From: Thermococcus sp. | GTDB lineage: Archaea > Methanobacteriota_B > Thermococci > Thermococcales > Thermococcaceae | NCBI GenBank assembly: GCA_027023165.1 | Contig: JALVWX010000216.1 | Span: forward strand, 1 to 27,227 | Reading direction: 5' to 3' | DNA: 27,227 nucleotides | Shown here: in pieces, positions 13,312-21,732 of the stretch | How positions within the stretch are numbered: position 1 is the first letter of the stretch | Layout: each line of letters starts with the position of its first letter | Program-made: the position numbers and the translations under genes | The notes under the pieces: model-generated | Database searches by the model: none | Told to the model about the DNA's origin: nothing | The model's input: the letters and a program-made list of their open reading frames with translations, nothing else

Positions 13312-15728
13312 GTGAATGACACCGACAGGCTGACCCTCGCGGCCCTCCTCCACTCGATAGGGAGGGCAATATCAATCTACCGCACAGGAAACCCTGGAAA
13401 CCTCGGCTACGAGTTTTTAATGAACATCTCGAAGAAATCTGGAAAAAGCGAATACGCGGAGATAGCCCCCTTCGCCCTGCTCCTCGACGGTCGGGAAGGG
13501 TTTGAAAAGACCATAACCAACCATCCCGAGAGGGAAAAGCTCATTGGGATGGCCAGGGCCATAACACGGAGCGCCGAACTGTTGGGGAAGTGCAACGGAA
13601 GCGTCAGCGTTCCCCTCCGGTCTGTTTTTACCCTCATAAAAAAGGATGAAGGAGCAGAACCAAGGCCCGCCTACTATCCCCCGTTGAACTCGACCTCGAA
13701 AAGGAGTTTCCGGCCCCAAAATCAGAACCGAGCGTTTCCCCGGAAAGCTACGCCGCCCTCATTGGAAAACTGGAGTACGAGTTGGTACAGCCGGACTTTC
13801 CGCCCGAGCCGAGCAGGGTCATGGCGGCCCTCGAGCGCTACACAACATTCATCCCTGCCTGCGATGGAGATTCCGGTGTTTCCTTCTACGACAGGGCCAG
13901 GCTGATAGCTGCCCTCGCGACGGCGCTGTACCTGTCAAAAAGAGAAAAACCGTTCCTCCTCATCGAGGGTGACCTCTCCGGAATCCAGAGCTTCGTCTTC
14001 AGGATAACCTCAAAGGGTGCCCTCAAGGAGCTCAGGGCCCGCTCCGTTTACCTCGACCTCCTCGGCTGGGACACGGTAATGGAGATTCTTGAGAGGCTGG
14101 GACTTCCAAGGACGAGCGTTCTCTACAACGGCGGGGGATCGTTCACGTTGATAGCCCCGAACACGCCAGAGGTGGTGGAAAGGCTGGAATCCCTCAGGCA
14201 GGAGCTCGAGAGATTCCTCCTTGAGAAGTTTGACGGTTCCATCTACATCGCCCTCGACTGGGTCGAGGCCTCCGGGGAGGACATTCGGACTTTCAGGGAG
14301 GGGACCCTCTGGAACGAGCTCAAGGAAAGGGTCAACGAGAGGAAGACGAGGCGCTTCTTAGAAGTGATGGATGAGGGAGAGAAAAACCCCTTCGTCGATC
14401 CCAGGGGTTACACGAAACTCGAGGAGTGCGAGGTTTGCAGGAAACAGATAACGAGGGAGGAGTTCAACAGGTTTGTAATAAGAAACGAGGAGGGCGAACC
14501 GGTACTCCACCTCTGCCAGAACTGCTACGAGCTTTGGCACCTTGGAGCCCGCCTCCCCAAGGTCAAGCTCTTTGCGAGGGTCCGCAGGCAGGCCCTCGGG
14601 GACTTTGGAATGGATTCCCGGAGGTCTGTTGAGCTGTCGTTTTCAAGGGTCTACTGGTTCAGGGAACTCGGCGAGCTAAGGATGTACAACGTCCCAAGGG
14701 GTTCGGTGGTTCTCCTCAAGAACACCTTCGAGCTATGGAAGGTCCCGGAGGAGTACGGGGCCGTCCCCTATGTGGTCGCCGATTACGCCAAGCTCGAGAA
14801 CGACGGCCAGGTGATGAGCTTCGAGCACCTCGCCGAGAACTCCATAGGGACCCCAAGGATCGGCGTTTTCAAGGCCGACGTTAATGACCTCGGCTTCATA
14901 TTTGGCAGGGGACTTCCAAGGAGCAGCCCTGCCCTCGTGGCGGGCCTGTCAAGGCTGATGGACTACTTCTTCAAGGCATACCTCAACGCCATGATAAGAG
15001 GCACAGCAGGGGCAAACGAGCTTTCCAAAGAGGTTCCCCGCCTACCTACCTCATGGGAACTCGGAAACGAGAAGCATCCCGGCGATCCGTCGACCCGCGC
15101 TAATATAGTGGTGGTCTACACCGGCGGTGATGACCTTTTCATTGTTGGAGCTTGGAACGAGATATTCAACCTCGCTTTTATAACGAGGGAGGTCTTCAGG
15201 TTATACACCGGAGACAACCCGAACATAACGATTTCAGCGGGTGTCGGTCTCTTTGCCCATGATTACCCGGTCGAGAGAATGGCCGGCGTTACCGAGGCGA
15301 GGCTTGAAACAGCGAAGGACGAGGGCAAGAACAGGGTAACACTGCTCGACAGGACGAGGCCCAGAGGACAGTCCGAAAACTTCACGGTTTCCTACGCGTG
15401 GGACGAATACAAGCGCCTCTGGCGGAGGTACGGCAGGAAATTCCTCATCACCGGGAATGGTCTCTACGTGAGGAAGAGGGACAGCAGGATGAAGGTTCCC
15501 AAGTCGGTTCTGTGGAAGGTTTTAGAGTTTCGGGAGATGTACACCAAAAACCCGCGCAACTACGCGTGGAGCTACCTCATGGCGTACCACCTCTCCCGTG
15601 CCGGTATGGAAGATGTCTTCAGGGGCGCCATACCCATAAACGCCCGCCTCTTTAGGGAGGGCAAACCCCAAGAAATTTACTGGATGGATGGGGTTGTTAA
15701 GCCTCTCCTCCTTGCCATAAGGGGGTGA
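13312..15728 (+). CDS. cas10: Cas10/Csm1, large subunit, frame broken near 13648-13682
   Basis: Cas10 is the signal-making subunit of type III CRISPR complexes. GTG 13312 (after GGAGGTGG) encodes the N-terminal HD-like domain; the frame then shifts, and the rest continues in another frame to 15728. Join region: ...KKDEGAEP in frame one and ARLLSPVELDLEKEFPAPK in the other, with AAGG and C5 runs between. The cyclase palm is intact: IEGDLSGIQSFVFRI, KADVNDLGFIF and VVYTGGDDLFIVG (GGDD at 15123-15134), predicting ATP to cyclic oligoadenylate. A zinc knuckle CEVC...CQNC is present. The HD motif reads LLHSIG (H14-S15), and no later HD-type Asp is seen, so the DNase is probably dead. If translation restarts downstream, only the palm part is made (for example from TTG 13782, 648 residues). 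Confidence 0.93.
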
Positions 15729-15733
15729 ATTTG

Positions 15734-16390
15734 GTGAACGCAAACTATGAGAATAGAAAAAGGAGCAATGTAGGTAACTACCAAGACAGGGGAAGGTTCT
15801 CAAATCCGTACGGGGGCAAAAACTACAATGACTGCGATGTCTCCAGCTTCCAGAGGGTCCTGGAAGGGAGTCCTCTGGACGTGACGGGGTTGAAGGACGC
15901 CCTCAACTCCTACCGGGACAACAGGGGAAACTTCAAAGGGGGGTGCTACAAGCCTCTGAAGAACGTGATCCACAGGCACTTCAATTCGATAGTGAACGAG
16001 ATAAGAAGTAATTTCTTCAAGGCCCCTCCCGAAAAGCGTCTCGAGTGGGCGGTGAAGGTGGCCATCTACCTCATGATCCTGAACCTCAAGACAACGCAGG
16101 TCAGGAAAGTACTGGAGATGGTCAGGGAGATAAAGCTCGAGTTCAGGGGGCAGGGGAACGATGACGTTGAGAGGATAAAGACCAAGCTCACCAAGCTCAG
16201 GTTCCTCCTCGCTTACAGCGTGGGTAAGGCCGACAAGGATGCAAAAGCCCTCGAAGCGGTTCACAGAACCCTCGATCCTCTCGTTGCTTACCTTTCGCTG
16301 AACCCAGACAAAGGGGAGTTTGATAAGTTTTACGACTTTGTTGAGGCCATAATCGCCTACCACAGGTTCTTCGGAGGTAGGGAGAAATGA
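15734..16390 (+). CDS. csm2: Csm2 (Cas11 small subunit), N-terminally extended
   Basis: Csm2 lines the belly of the Csm complex and helps hold the crRNA-target duplex. The C-terminal two thirds match the family: LKTTQVRKVLEMVREIKLEF, KLTKLRFLLAYSVGK and FYDFVEAIIAYHRFFGG. The protein is 218 residues, longer than the usual 120-150, because of a basic, Asn/Gly/Tyr-rich N-terminus (ENRKRSNVGNYQDRGRFSNP) that looks disordered. GTG 15725 is possible, but GGGGGTGA at 15721-15728 points to GTG 15734. The cas10 stop lies inside this ribosome site, coupling the genes. Confidence 0.88.
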   Translation: MNANYENRKRSNVGNYQDRGRFSNPYGGKNYNDCDVSSFQRVLEGSPLDVTGLKDALNSYRDNRGNFKGGCYKPLKNVIHRHFNSIVNEIRSNFFKAPPEKRLEWAVKVAIYLMILNLKTTQVRKVLEMVREIKLEFRGQGNDDVERIKTKLTKLRFLLAYSVGKADKDAKALEAVHRTLDPLVAYLSLNPDKGEFDKFYDFVEAIIAYHRFFGGREK

Positions 16391-17262
16391 ACGGGATCAA
16401 CAGGCCCGTTTACGGTAAGGTTATTCTGAAGGGGGAGATAGAGGCCGTGACTGGCTTGCACATAGGAGCCCAGAGGGAGGTCTCGGAGATAGGTGGAATT
16501 GACAACCCCGTCATAAAGGATCCCGCTACCGACCTCCCCTACATCCCCGGCTCCTCGCTCAAGGGACGCCTCAGGGGACTCCTCGAGCTGATAGTGAACA
16601 CGAAGCTCGAGAAGGGCGACGTTCCCGAGGAGATAAAGCTGAAGTACAAGCCCGGCTACTGCACGATCCAGGAAATAAAAGATAACATATGCGACCGGTT
16701 CTTCAACAGGGCCGTCGGCAAGGTCGTCATCCACGTCTGTGACGATTATGAAACCGCCAAAACCTGTCCCGTCTGCCGGGTCTTCGGGTCGAGTGGGGAA
16801 ACTAACTTCCCGTCGAGGATAATCGTCAGGGACGCAAAGCTCTCCAAGGAAAAGGAATGGGTGGACCGCCGGAAAGAGGGCGAGGCGGTAACCGAGGCCA
16901 AGATAGAGGTGGCCATAGACAGGGTAACCTCCGCCGCCAATCCGAGAACCAACGAGAGGGTCGTTGCCGGCGCCACCTTCGACTTCGAGATAATCTACAC
17001 CATCGAGGACCTCACCCAGTGGAGAGAGGACCTGAAGAACCTGCTGGCCGCGATGAAGATGCTGGAGGACACGTACCTCGGAGGTTCGGGTTCAAGGGGC
17101 TACGGAAAGGTGAGGTTCCACCTGGAGAAACTCATCTACCGTCCCATAGGATACTACCTGGGACGGGAAGAGGAGGTAGAGCTTATTAAAGGAAAGGAAA
17201 TGAGGGTCTCGGAGGTGGTGGGTTCCTTCGACGAGCTTTTCAACCTCAACCCCGGGGGATGA
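16387..17262 (+). CDS. csm3: Csm3 (Cas7 backbone, target-RNA endonuclease)
   Basis: Csm3 forms the helical backbone on the crRNA and cuts target RNA at 6-nt steps. In this 291-residue protein the N-terminal RAMP strand GKVILKGEIEAVTGLHIGAQ leads to SEIGGIDNPVIKDP, where Asp39 is the expected catalytic Asp. YIPGSSLKGRLRGLLE and the late glycine-rich GGSGSRGYGKVRF loop are typical of the family. Cysteines around 109-150, including CPVC, may bind zinc. The start overlaps the csm2 stop by ATGA. Confidence 0.95.
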   Translation: MNGINRPVYGKVILKGEIEAVTGLHIGAQREVSEIGGIDNPVIKDPATDLPYIPGSSLKGRLRGLLELIVNTKLEKGDVPEEIKLKYKPGYCTIQEIKDNICDRFFNRAVGKVVIHVCDDYETAKTCPVCRVFGSSGETNFPSRIIVRDAKLSKEKEWVDRRKEGEAVTEAKIEVAIDRVTSAANPRTNERVVAGATFDFEIIYTIEDLTQWREDLKNLLAAMKMLEDTYLGGSGSRGYGKVRFHLEKLIYRPIGYYLGREEEVELIKGKEMRVSEVVGSFDELFNLNPGG

Positions 17263-17266
17263 TTGA

Positions 17267-18208
17267 ATGAAGGCAGTGCTGCTTAGGTTCACGTCACCCC
17301 TTCACGTTGGGAAGGACTCAATTGACAGCGCCGAAATCCCTGTGCACTCGGACACCCTCTTCGGGGCGATAGCATCGGTGCTGCCAAGGCTGGGCCTCGA
17401 TCCACTTGATCTCGTGGATGGCTTCCTGAGAGGTTCGAGGATCTCTTCCCTCTATCCTTTCAAGGGCGACACCTACTACCTCCCCAAGCCAGTGGGTTCC
17501 AGAAGCCTGCTTAGGAACATAATCCAGAGCAGCACAAGAGGATACAGGATGGCCAAGAGGTACAAGAAGGCGAAATTCCTGCCGAAGGAAGCCTTTGAGA
17601 TGGCGATAAGCGGTGAGGCAGAGGGAGACGAACTCGTGGAACTCCTCCTAGAGAGCCTTCCTTACAGGGTCTCGGACGTCGTCAAGGTGGCCATAGACAG
17701 GGTAACAGCGTCCTCCAACATCTACTACCTGACCCAGGTGGCCTTTGAAGAAGATGCCGGCCTATACTTCCTCTATGACGGGGAAGATGAACTCTTCAAG
17801 GATTACGTACTCCCTGCCCTGCGCTACCTGGGGGACGAAGGTCTCGGGGGGAGACGGAGCTGGGGTCTGGGACTCTTCGAGGTTGAGACGAAGGAGTTCA
17901 CACTCAGAGAGCCTCCGGATGGTGACCTATACCTAACCCTCTCCCTGACCCTCCCAAAGAACCCCTCCGTCGTCGAGCACTGGGAGCCAGTGAAGCGCTC
18001 AGGCTGGATACACACCGTCCGCGGAAAGCCCCGGAGAAAGCCCACGATGCTCTTCGCCAAGGAGGGATCAATATTCAGGGAGCGCGACTCCGGTTCAATG
18101 CTTGACCTCGACGACTACGGGAATTACTCGGCCGAAGTGGGCCACAAGGTCTACGTCTACGGAAAGTCATTCCCGGTGGCCATGAGGGTGGTTGAGAATG
18201 GAGCTTGA
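17267..18208 (+). CDS. csm4: Csm4 (Cas5-like, crRNA 5'-handle binding)
   Basis: Csm4 caps the complex foot, binds the crRNA 5' tag and contacts Cas10. It has 313 residues with family landmarks: LLRFTSPLHVGKDS, HSDTLFGAIASVL, the RVTASSNIYYLTQVAF segment and the G-loop GDEGLGGRRSWGLGLFEV. The late HTVRGKPRRKPTMLFAKEGS matches the Csm4 tail. It starts 4 nt after the csm3 stop and overlaps csm5 by 11 nt. Confidence 0.94.
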   Translation: MKAVLLRFTSPLHVGKDSIDSAEIPVHSDTLFGAIASVLPRLGLDPLDLVDGFLRGSRISSLYPFKGDTYYLPKPVGSRSLLRNIIQSSTRGYRMAKRYKKAKFLPKEAFEMAISGEAEGDELVELLLESLPYRVSDVVKVAIDRVTASSNIYYLTQVAFEEDAGLYFLYDGEDELFKDYVLPALRYLGDEGLGGRRSWGLGLFEVETKEFTLREPPDGDLYLTLSLTLPKNPSVVEHWEPVKRSGWIHTVRGKPRRKPTMLFAKEGSIFRERDSGSMLDLDDYGNYSAEVGHKVYVYGKSFPVAMRVVENGA

Positions 18209-19310
18209 AATACTGTCGCCCGTTCACATAGGCAACGGCCACGAGCTTACCGTTCTGGACTTTGTCCCGCTGGAGGACAACACGGTGGTGGTTCTGGAGG
18301 TGGAGCGGCTCTTTCAGCGCCTCGTTGAGGAGGGCATAGACGAGGACGAGATTCTCAACGAAATCCTCAACATAAAGAACCATCCCAACAGGTACATCTG
18401 GAAGCGCTATCTCAACGAGGGCAACATAAAACCCCTCGATTTCGCGAGGTACCGTTTGAGGGCAGTTGGAGGACTTGGGCCAGAGAGCAGCAGGATAAGG
18501 GAGTTTATAAAGAGCCGGGGGAGGCCCTACATCCCGGGATCGTCCGTGAAGGGTTCGATAAGGACTGCCGTCTTCTACGAGGTTATGAAGGACAGACTAC
18601 GCGAGCTTGATGACTATCTCTATGAGCTTACGAAATCGGAGAAAAAGGTTTCTCCGAAGAGGGCCGACGATGAACTCGAAAAGCTCGTCTTTGGAAGGGA
18701 AAAAAACCGCTACGAACCAAAGAGAGACCCCATGAGGGCATTAGTAGTGAGGGACACCCCGGGGTTTGGTCTGAAACATCTGAGGGCCTACAGGGTCTCA
18801 ACGGTCAGCGGAAGGCAGGAAATCCGCCAATACGTTGAGGGCGTAGATAACCTGAGGTTGCCGGTAGAGGTCTATATTGACGGTGAAGTTCTTAGAAACG
18901 GCCTCAGGCACGGGATCTTCAACGGCCTTCTGGCCGGGATGATAAGGGGCAAAGAGGACTTTGAGGATCTGATAATGAAGGCCCTCAACGACTTCTCGAA
19001 GGCGGTTATAAAATTCGAGACCGATAAAGAGCAGATTGGAAAATACGGGAGTTACAGGAGGGAGGTGGAGAGGTTCTACCGTGAGCTGGAGAGGGTTGAG
19101 GGTCACAAACTGCGTATCGGCTGGGGTTCCGGCTGGTACTCGATGACCCTCGGGGCGCTGTTCTACAAAAGCGTGTTCTTTGATGACATCAGGAGGAAGT
19201 TCAAACTGGGCAGGAAACCCGGGAGCTGGAAACTTTCGAACCAGTTCCCGAAGACGAGGAGGGTAGCAGACAACAGGCCGATGGCCTGGGTGGTCCTAAG
19301 AGGGTGGTAG
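18198..19310 (+). CDS. csm5: Csm5 (Cas7-like head subunit)
   Basis: Csm5 caps the 3' side of the crRNA and is implicated in crRNA maturation and nuclease recruitment. About 370 residues: MELEILSPVHIGNGHELT at the N-terminus, RPYIPGSSVKGSIRTAVFYE (the RAMP S-x-KG signature), and a C-terminal glycine-rich RIGWGSGWYSMTLGALFY. TTG 18192 is in frame, but GAGGGTGG 6 nt before ATG 18198 decides the start. The stop is 1 nt before the next gene. Confidence 0.94.
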   Translation: MELEILSPVHIGNGHELTVLDFVPLEDNTVVVLEVERLFQRLVEEGIDEDEILNEILNIKNHPNRYIWKRYLNEGNIKPLDFARYRLRAVGGLGPESSRIREFIKSRGRPYIPGSSVKGSIRTAVFYEVMKDRLRELDDYLYELTKSEKKVSPKRADDELEKLVFGREKNRYEPKRDPMRALVVRDTPGFGLKHLRAYRVSTVSGRQEIRQYVEGVDNLRLPVEVYIDGEVLRNGLRHGIFNGLLAGMIRGKEDFEDLIMKALNDFSKAVIKFETDKEQIGKYGSYRREVERFYRELERVEGHKLRIGWGSGWYSMTLGALFYKSVFFDDIRRKFKLGRKPGSWKLSNQFPKTRRVADNRPMAWVVLRGW

Positions 19311-19311
19311 A

Positions 19312-20304
19312 ATGGGAGTCTACCACGTTTCAGGTCTTGGTCTAAGCCCGGGGGCGCTCACTGTGCCCCTATCTTCGGTTTACATACTCCTCTCGGCGGC
19401 CCAACTCGGTCACACCGAAGCTATGAGGTTCTTTCAGTTCTCAGGTGAACGAAGGAAAAAGGGGAGCTACGAGATGGTCAGGGGGCTTCCGGAGAACATA
19501 GTGATCCTTGACTCTCCGGAGGCGATAGAGGGTAAGCTAAGGCTGAACTACTCCTCCAATTGGTTCCGAATGAGCTCCTCCAAACCGGAATCCATACACA
19601 AACCTGTCGTGTCCCTTCTGTGCAGGCTGATTGGAATTCTGGAACCATTGGGAGTCAACCTGAAAGAGCCCAAGAGAATGTACCTCCTGAAAACCAACCA
19701 CACGGACTTTGAGGATGCCTTCTTCAAGGCGGGGATTACGATAGAGGCTCTCCGAGACAAGGAGGTCTGGGTGAACCTCATTGGAGGTTCCAACCAGATA
19801 AACTTGGCCCTTATGATGGCGGGAGCATACACGGTGATACCGAGCAGGTACTACTACCTGTTCCAGGATAAAATTACACTTCTTGAACCCGCGTGGGACG
19901 GAATGAAAAGGCCCGGCAACGAGAGAGAGCTCTTCCGGGCGGCCGACATAATACTCGACAGGTGGTACAACTTCCCGCCCCTCAACCTCGGAATAGGCAT
20001 TATCCTCCGTGAGCTTTACCTCCACTTCCACAGGGCCGGGAAGGTAGAAGTAATAACAAAAGAAAAAGTTGAGGAGATACTAAGGGAAAGGGGCTACAGC
20101 GAGGTTAACATGTTCATACCGAAGCTCATCGGTTCCGGTTATCTGGTGCCCAGGGATTCCAGCTCCTTTGAGAAGGGTCCGCTCCTTGATAGAACTGTTG
20201 AGATGTTCCTGGGGATAGAGCAGAGCGGGATCAGAAACTTCACACAGTGGGCCAAATGGGGGAAGGAGAACGACTATCTTGTGGAGGTGAACTTCGAATG
20301 CTGA
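19312..20304 (+). CDS. CARF-winged-helix protein of the csm operon
   Basis: A 330-residue cOA-sensor candidate. The N-terminal about 200 residues look like a CARF Rossmann domain of the APE2256/Csm6 sort: KRMYLLKTNHTDF, then VWVNLIGGSNQINLALMMAG (GGSNQ at 158-162). Residues about 222-285 form a winged helix: NLGIGIILRELYLHFHRAG, EKVEEILRERGYSEVNMFIP and KLIGSGYLVPRD. I see no PD-(D/E)xK or PIN active site and no convincing HEPN motif, so this is either a cOA-controlled transcription regulator or an effector lacking a known nuclease. It starts 1 nt after csm5 and overlaps csx3, so it is an integral operon member. Confidence 0.75.
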   Translation: MGVYHVSGLGLSPGALTVPLSSVYILLSAAQLGHTEAMRFFQFSGERRKKGSYEMVRGLPENIVILDSPEAIEGKLRLNYSSNWFRMSSSKPESIHKPVVSLLCRLIGILEPLGVNLKEPKRMYLLKTNHTDFEDAFFKAGITIEALRDKEVWVNLIGGSNQINLALMMAGAYTVIPSRYYYLFQDKITLLEPAWDGMKRPGNERELFRAADIILDRWYNFPPLNLGIGIILRELYLHFHRAGKVEVITKEKVEEILRERGYSEVNMFIPKLIGSGYLVPRDSSSFEKGPLLDRTVEMFLGIEQSGIRNFTQWAKWGKENDYLVEVNFEC

Positions 20305-20609
20305 GGTTCATAAAGAGGGAACTCGGGGAGTTCACTTTAATACACGTGGAGCTTGACGGCATAATGGAACCGGGGGAACTGAAGGACCTCAAGCCCCCAG
20401 CGGTGAGGGGAGACGGGGGTGTGGTGCTGAGCGGCCGCGCCCCGATATGGCTCTACTCGTTCCTCGTCCACCACTATCACCCGACGAGGTGGATAGGGAT
20501 CTACGACCCGAGGATAGGCGGCGCGGTCGTTGTGGCGAGCCACTGGAAAGAAAAAAGCCCGGGTGACGTGGTTCCAATTGACCTTGAGGCCGTCCTCCAG
20601 GACGGCTGA
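20298..20609 (+). CDS. csx3: Csx3 (Crn3-type cOA ring nuclease family)
   Basis: Csx3 is a small type III accessory protein; Archaeoglobus Csx3 is a Mn2+-dependent nuclease that degrades cyclic tetra-adenylate, hence Crn3. All landmarks are present in 103 residues: FTLIHVELDGIMEPGELKDL, GVVLSGRAPIWLYSFLVHHY and WIGIYDPRIGGAVVVASH, with His58/59, His61, Asp70 and His82 as candidate catalytic or metal residues. A longer reading from 20247 is possible, but GGAGGTGA lies 7 nt before ATG 20298, and this start overlaps the upstream stop (ATGCTGA). It presumably switches off cOA signals from Cas10. Confidence 0.93.
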   Translation: MLRFIKRELGEFTLIHVELDGIMEPGELKDLKPPAVRGDGGVVLSGRAPIWLYSFLVHHYHPTRWIGIYDPRIGGAVVVASHWKEKSPGDVVPIDLEAVLQDG

Positions 20610-20620
20610 GCTTTCTTCTT
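20589..20620 (+). terminator. Hairpin plus T-rich terminator at the csm operon end
   Basis: GCCGTCCT (20589-20596) and AGGACGGC (20599-20606) form a perfect stem spanning the csx3 C-terminal codons, followed by CTTTCTTCTTT. It is a plausible end of the csm transcript. Confidence 0.5.
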
Positions 20621-21457
20621 TCCCTTAGGTGCAGTCCAAAATTCCTAACGCCCCGGCCTGTTTCAGGAAAATTAGTGTTTCTCAAAACCAAAGAACGGCT
20701 CAAAAACGTTTTTCCGAGAGATATCCATTTTGGGGGCTTAGACTCCATGCCATGCAGAAGAGCACGAAACCCCTCGTTTTAGGGCACGGGCAGCATCCAA
20801 TATGGAGCACTTAAACCATACTCTGAAAGTCTCCTTTTGGGCGTTAAAACTACGTGACAACTCCTTAAAAAGATTGTGCCTTCCAGAAGTGAACTCTCCT
20901 TCCACACGCCAAGGGTGGATTTTAGGCGTTGAAGTTCCTGCTCCGAGAGTATGAAGGGTTGTTAGGGGTTCTCGCTGAGAATCCGGGACCGGCAGTGATG
21001 CATATTTGCCAAGGAGCAGGTTCAGAAGTTTTTAACTGTCCTGTAACTAAGCAACTTACGAGTAATTAAAGTCCAACAGGATAAAGGGTTTATCCGGAAA
21101 TCAAGGTTTTACACAAATTATTCAGCTTGGGGAAGTTAAGAAATAAGGCGAAAATCCAAAATACGGCTTCAAATGTATTTATACAACAAATGGTCGGAAA
21201 AATCTTGAACCCTCTTTTTAACTTCGTATCGAGTTTTATTTCCCCTACAAAGCGTTTTCCTCAGTTTCTAGAAGGTCCAAATCTTTACCATTAATAGAGA
21301 TGGAGCGCTTTACGTTCAATGCTTGTCCCAAGAAAACCGTTCTTTTAGAAACATGGGCGGAAGTCTACGGGAGAACACGCTTAGGGAATAAATGTGAGAG
21401 CTTACAAAACCTGAGCGTAAGACGAAAACACTTTAAAGCCACCGCCCTACTTGAGCC
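20610..21457. other. 848-nt AT-rich non-coding region between csx3 and cas2
   Basis: No convincing gene on either strand. The stretch is visibly richer in A+T than its surroundings. It holds two compact hairpins: GGGTTCTC/GAGAATCC at 20966-20984 and GGATAAA/TTTATCC at 21079-21095. It also holds a TATA-like TATTTATAC at about 21176-21184, readable on both strands. I looked for Thermococcales-type CRISPR repeats or any regularly spaced repeat and found none, so this is not an array; a lost array, an old leader or an unrecognised RNA remain possible. Confidence 0.55.
21425..21438 (+). promoter_or_regulatory. cas2 promoter
   Basis: GAAAACACTTTAAAG has its A/T box centred about 24 nt before the cas2 ATG and there is no ribosome site, so cas2 is probably transcribed as a leaderless mRNA. 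Confidence 0.6.
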
Positions 21458-21724
21458 ATGCCCTACTACATCGTCGTTTACGATGTGAACGAAAAGCGCG
21501 TTGCAAAGGTTCATAAAATCCTCAGGCAGTACCTTCAATGGAAGCAGAGGAGCGTCTTCGAGGGTTACCTTGAGGCTGCCGAGATAGCCGAGCTAAAGAG
21601 AAAGCTCACCTCTGCAATGAACGAAGAGGAGGACTCTATACTTTTCTATAAGCTCCCCTCGGACAGAAACCTTGAGAGGTTCCACCTCGGAAAGCCGCCT
21701 GAGAGCTTCGAGAACGTGATATAA
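21458..21724 (+). CDS. cas2: Cas2
   Basis: An 88-residue Cas2 ferredoxin-fold protein: YYIVVYDVNEKRVAKVHKIL with Asp9, then RQYLQWKQRSVFEGYLEAAE and DSILFYKLPSDRNLERFHLG. In spacer acquisition Cas2 is the dimer holding two Cas1 dimers together. No cas1 is in the window, and this cas2 has its own leaderless promoter, so it must work with a Cas1 encoded elsewhere or do something else. It converges on the CARF-PIN gene with 8 nt between stops. Confidence 0.95.
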   Translation: MPYYIVVYDVNEKRVAKVHKILRQYLQWKQRSVFEGYLEAAEIAELKRKLTSAMNEEEDSILFYKLPSDRNLERFHLGKPPESFENVI

Positions 21725-21732
21725 ATGGGGGG

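Noticed and set aside
13636..13690. Programmed frameshifting in cas10
   Set aside because: No clear slippery heptamer with downstream structure; the junction is better explained by an indel in short runs.
16357..16734. Minus-strand open frames inside the csm operon (for example 16357-16734 and 15800-16363)
   Set aside because: They are antisense shadows of csm2 and csm3, whose family motifs are certain.
20008..20025. R-x4-H pattern (RELYLH, R233-H238) as a HEPN ribonuclease motif in the CARF protein
   Set aside because: It lies in the first helix of a clear winged-helix domain and lacks the usual HEPN context after the Arg.
12761..21003. TGATGCAT occurring in the csm leader, at the 62-aa gene start and in the 20.6-21.4 kb gap, as a shared regulatory motif
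   Set aside because: Three copies of an 8-mer are only slightly above expectation, and the copies differ in position relative to promoters.
20610..21457. CRISPR array expected beside cas genes
   Set aside because: No repeat of about 24-37 nt recurs at regular spacing here or elsewhere in the window on either strand.
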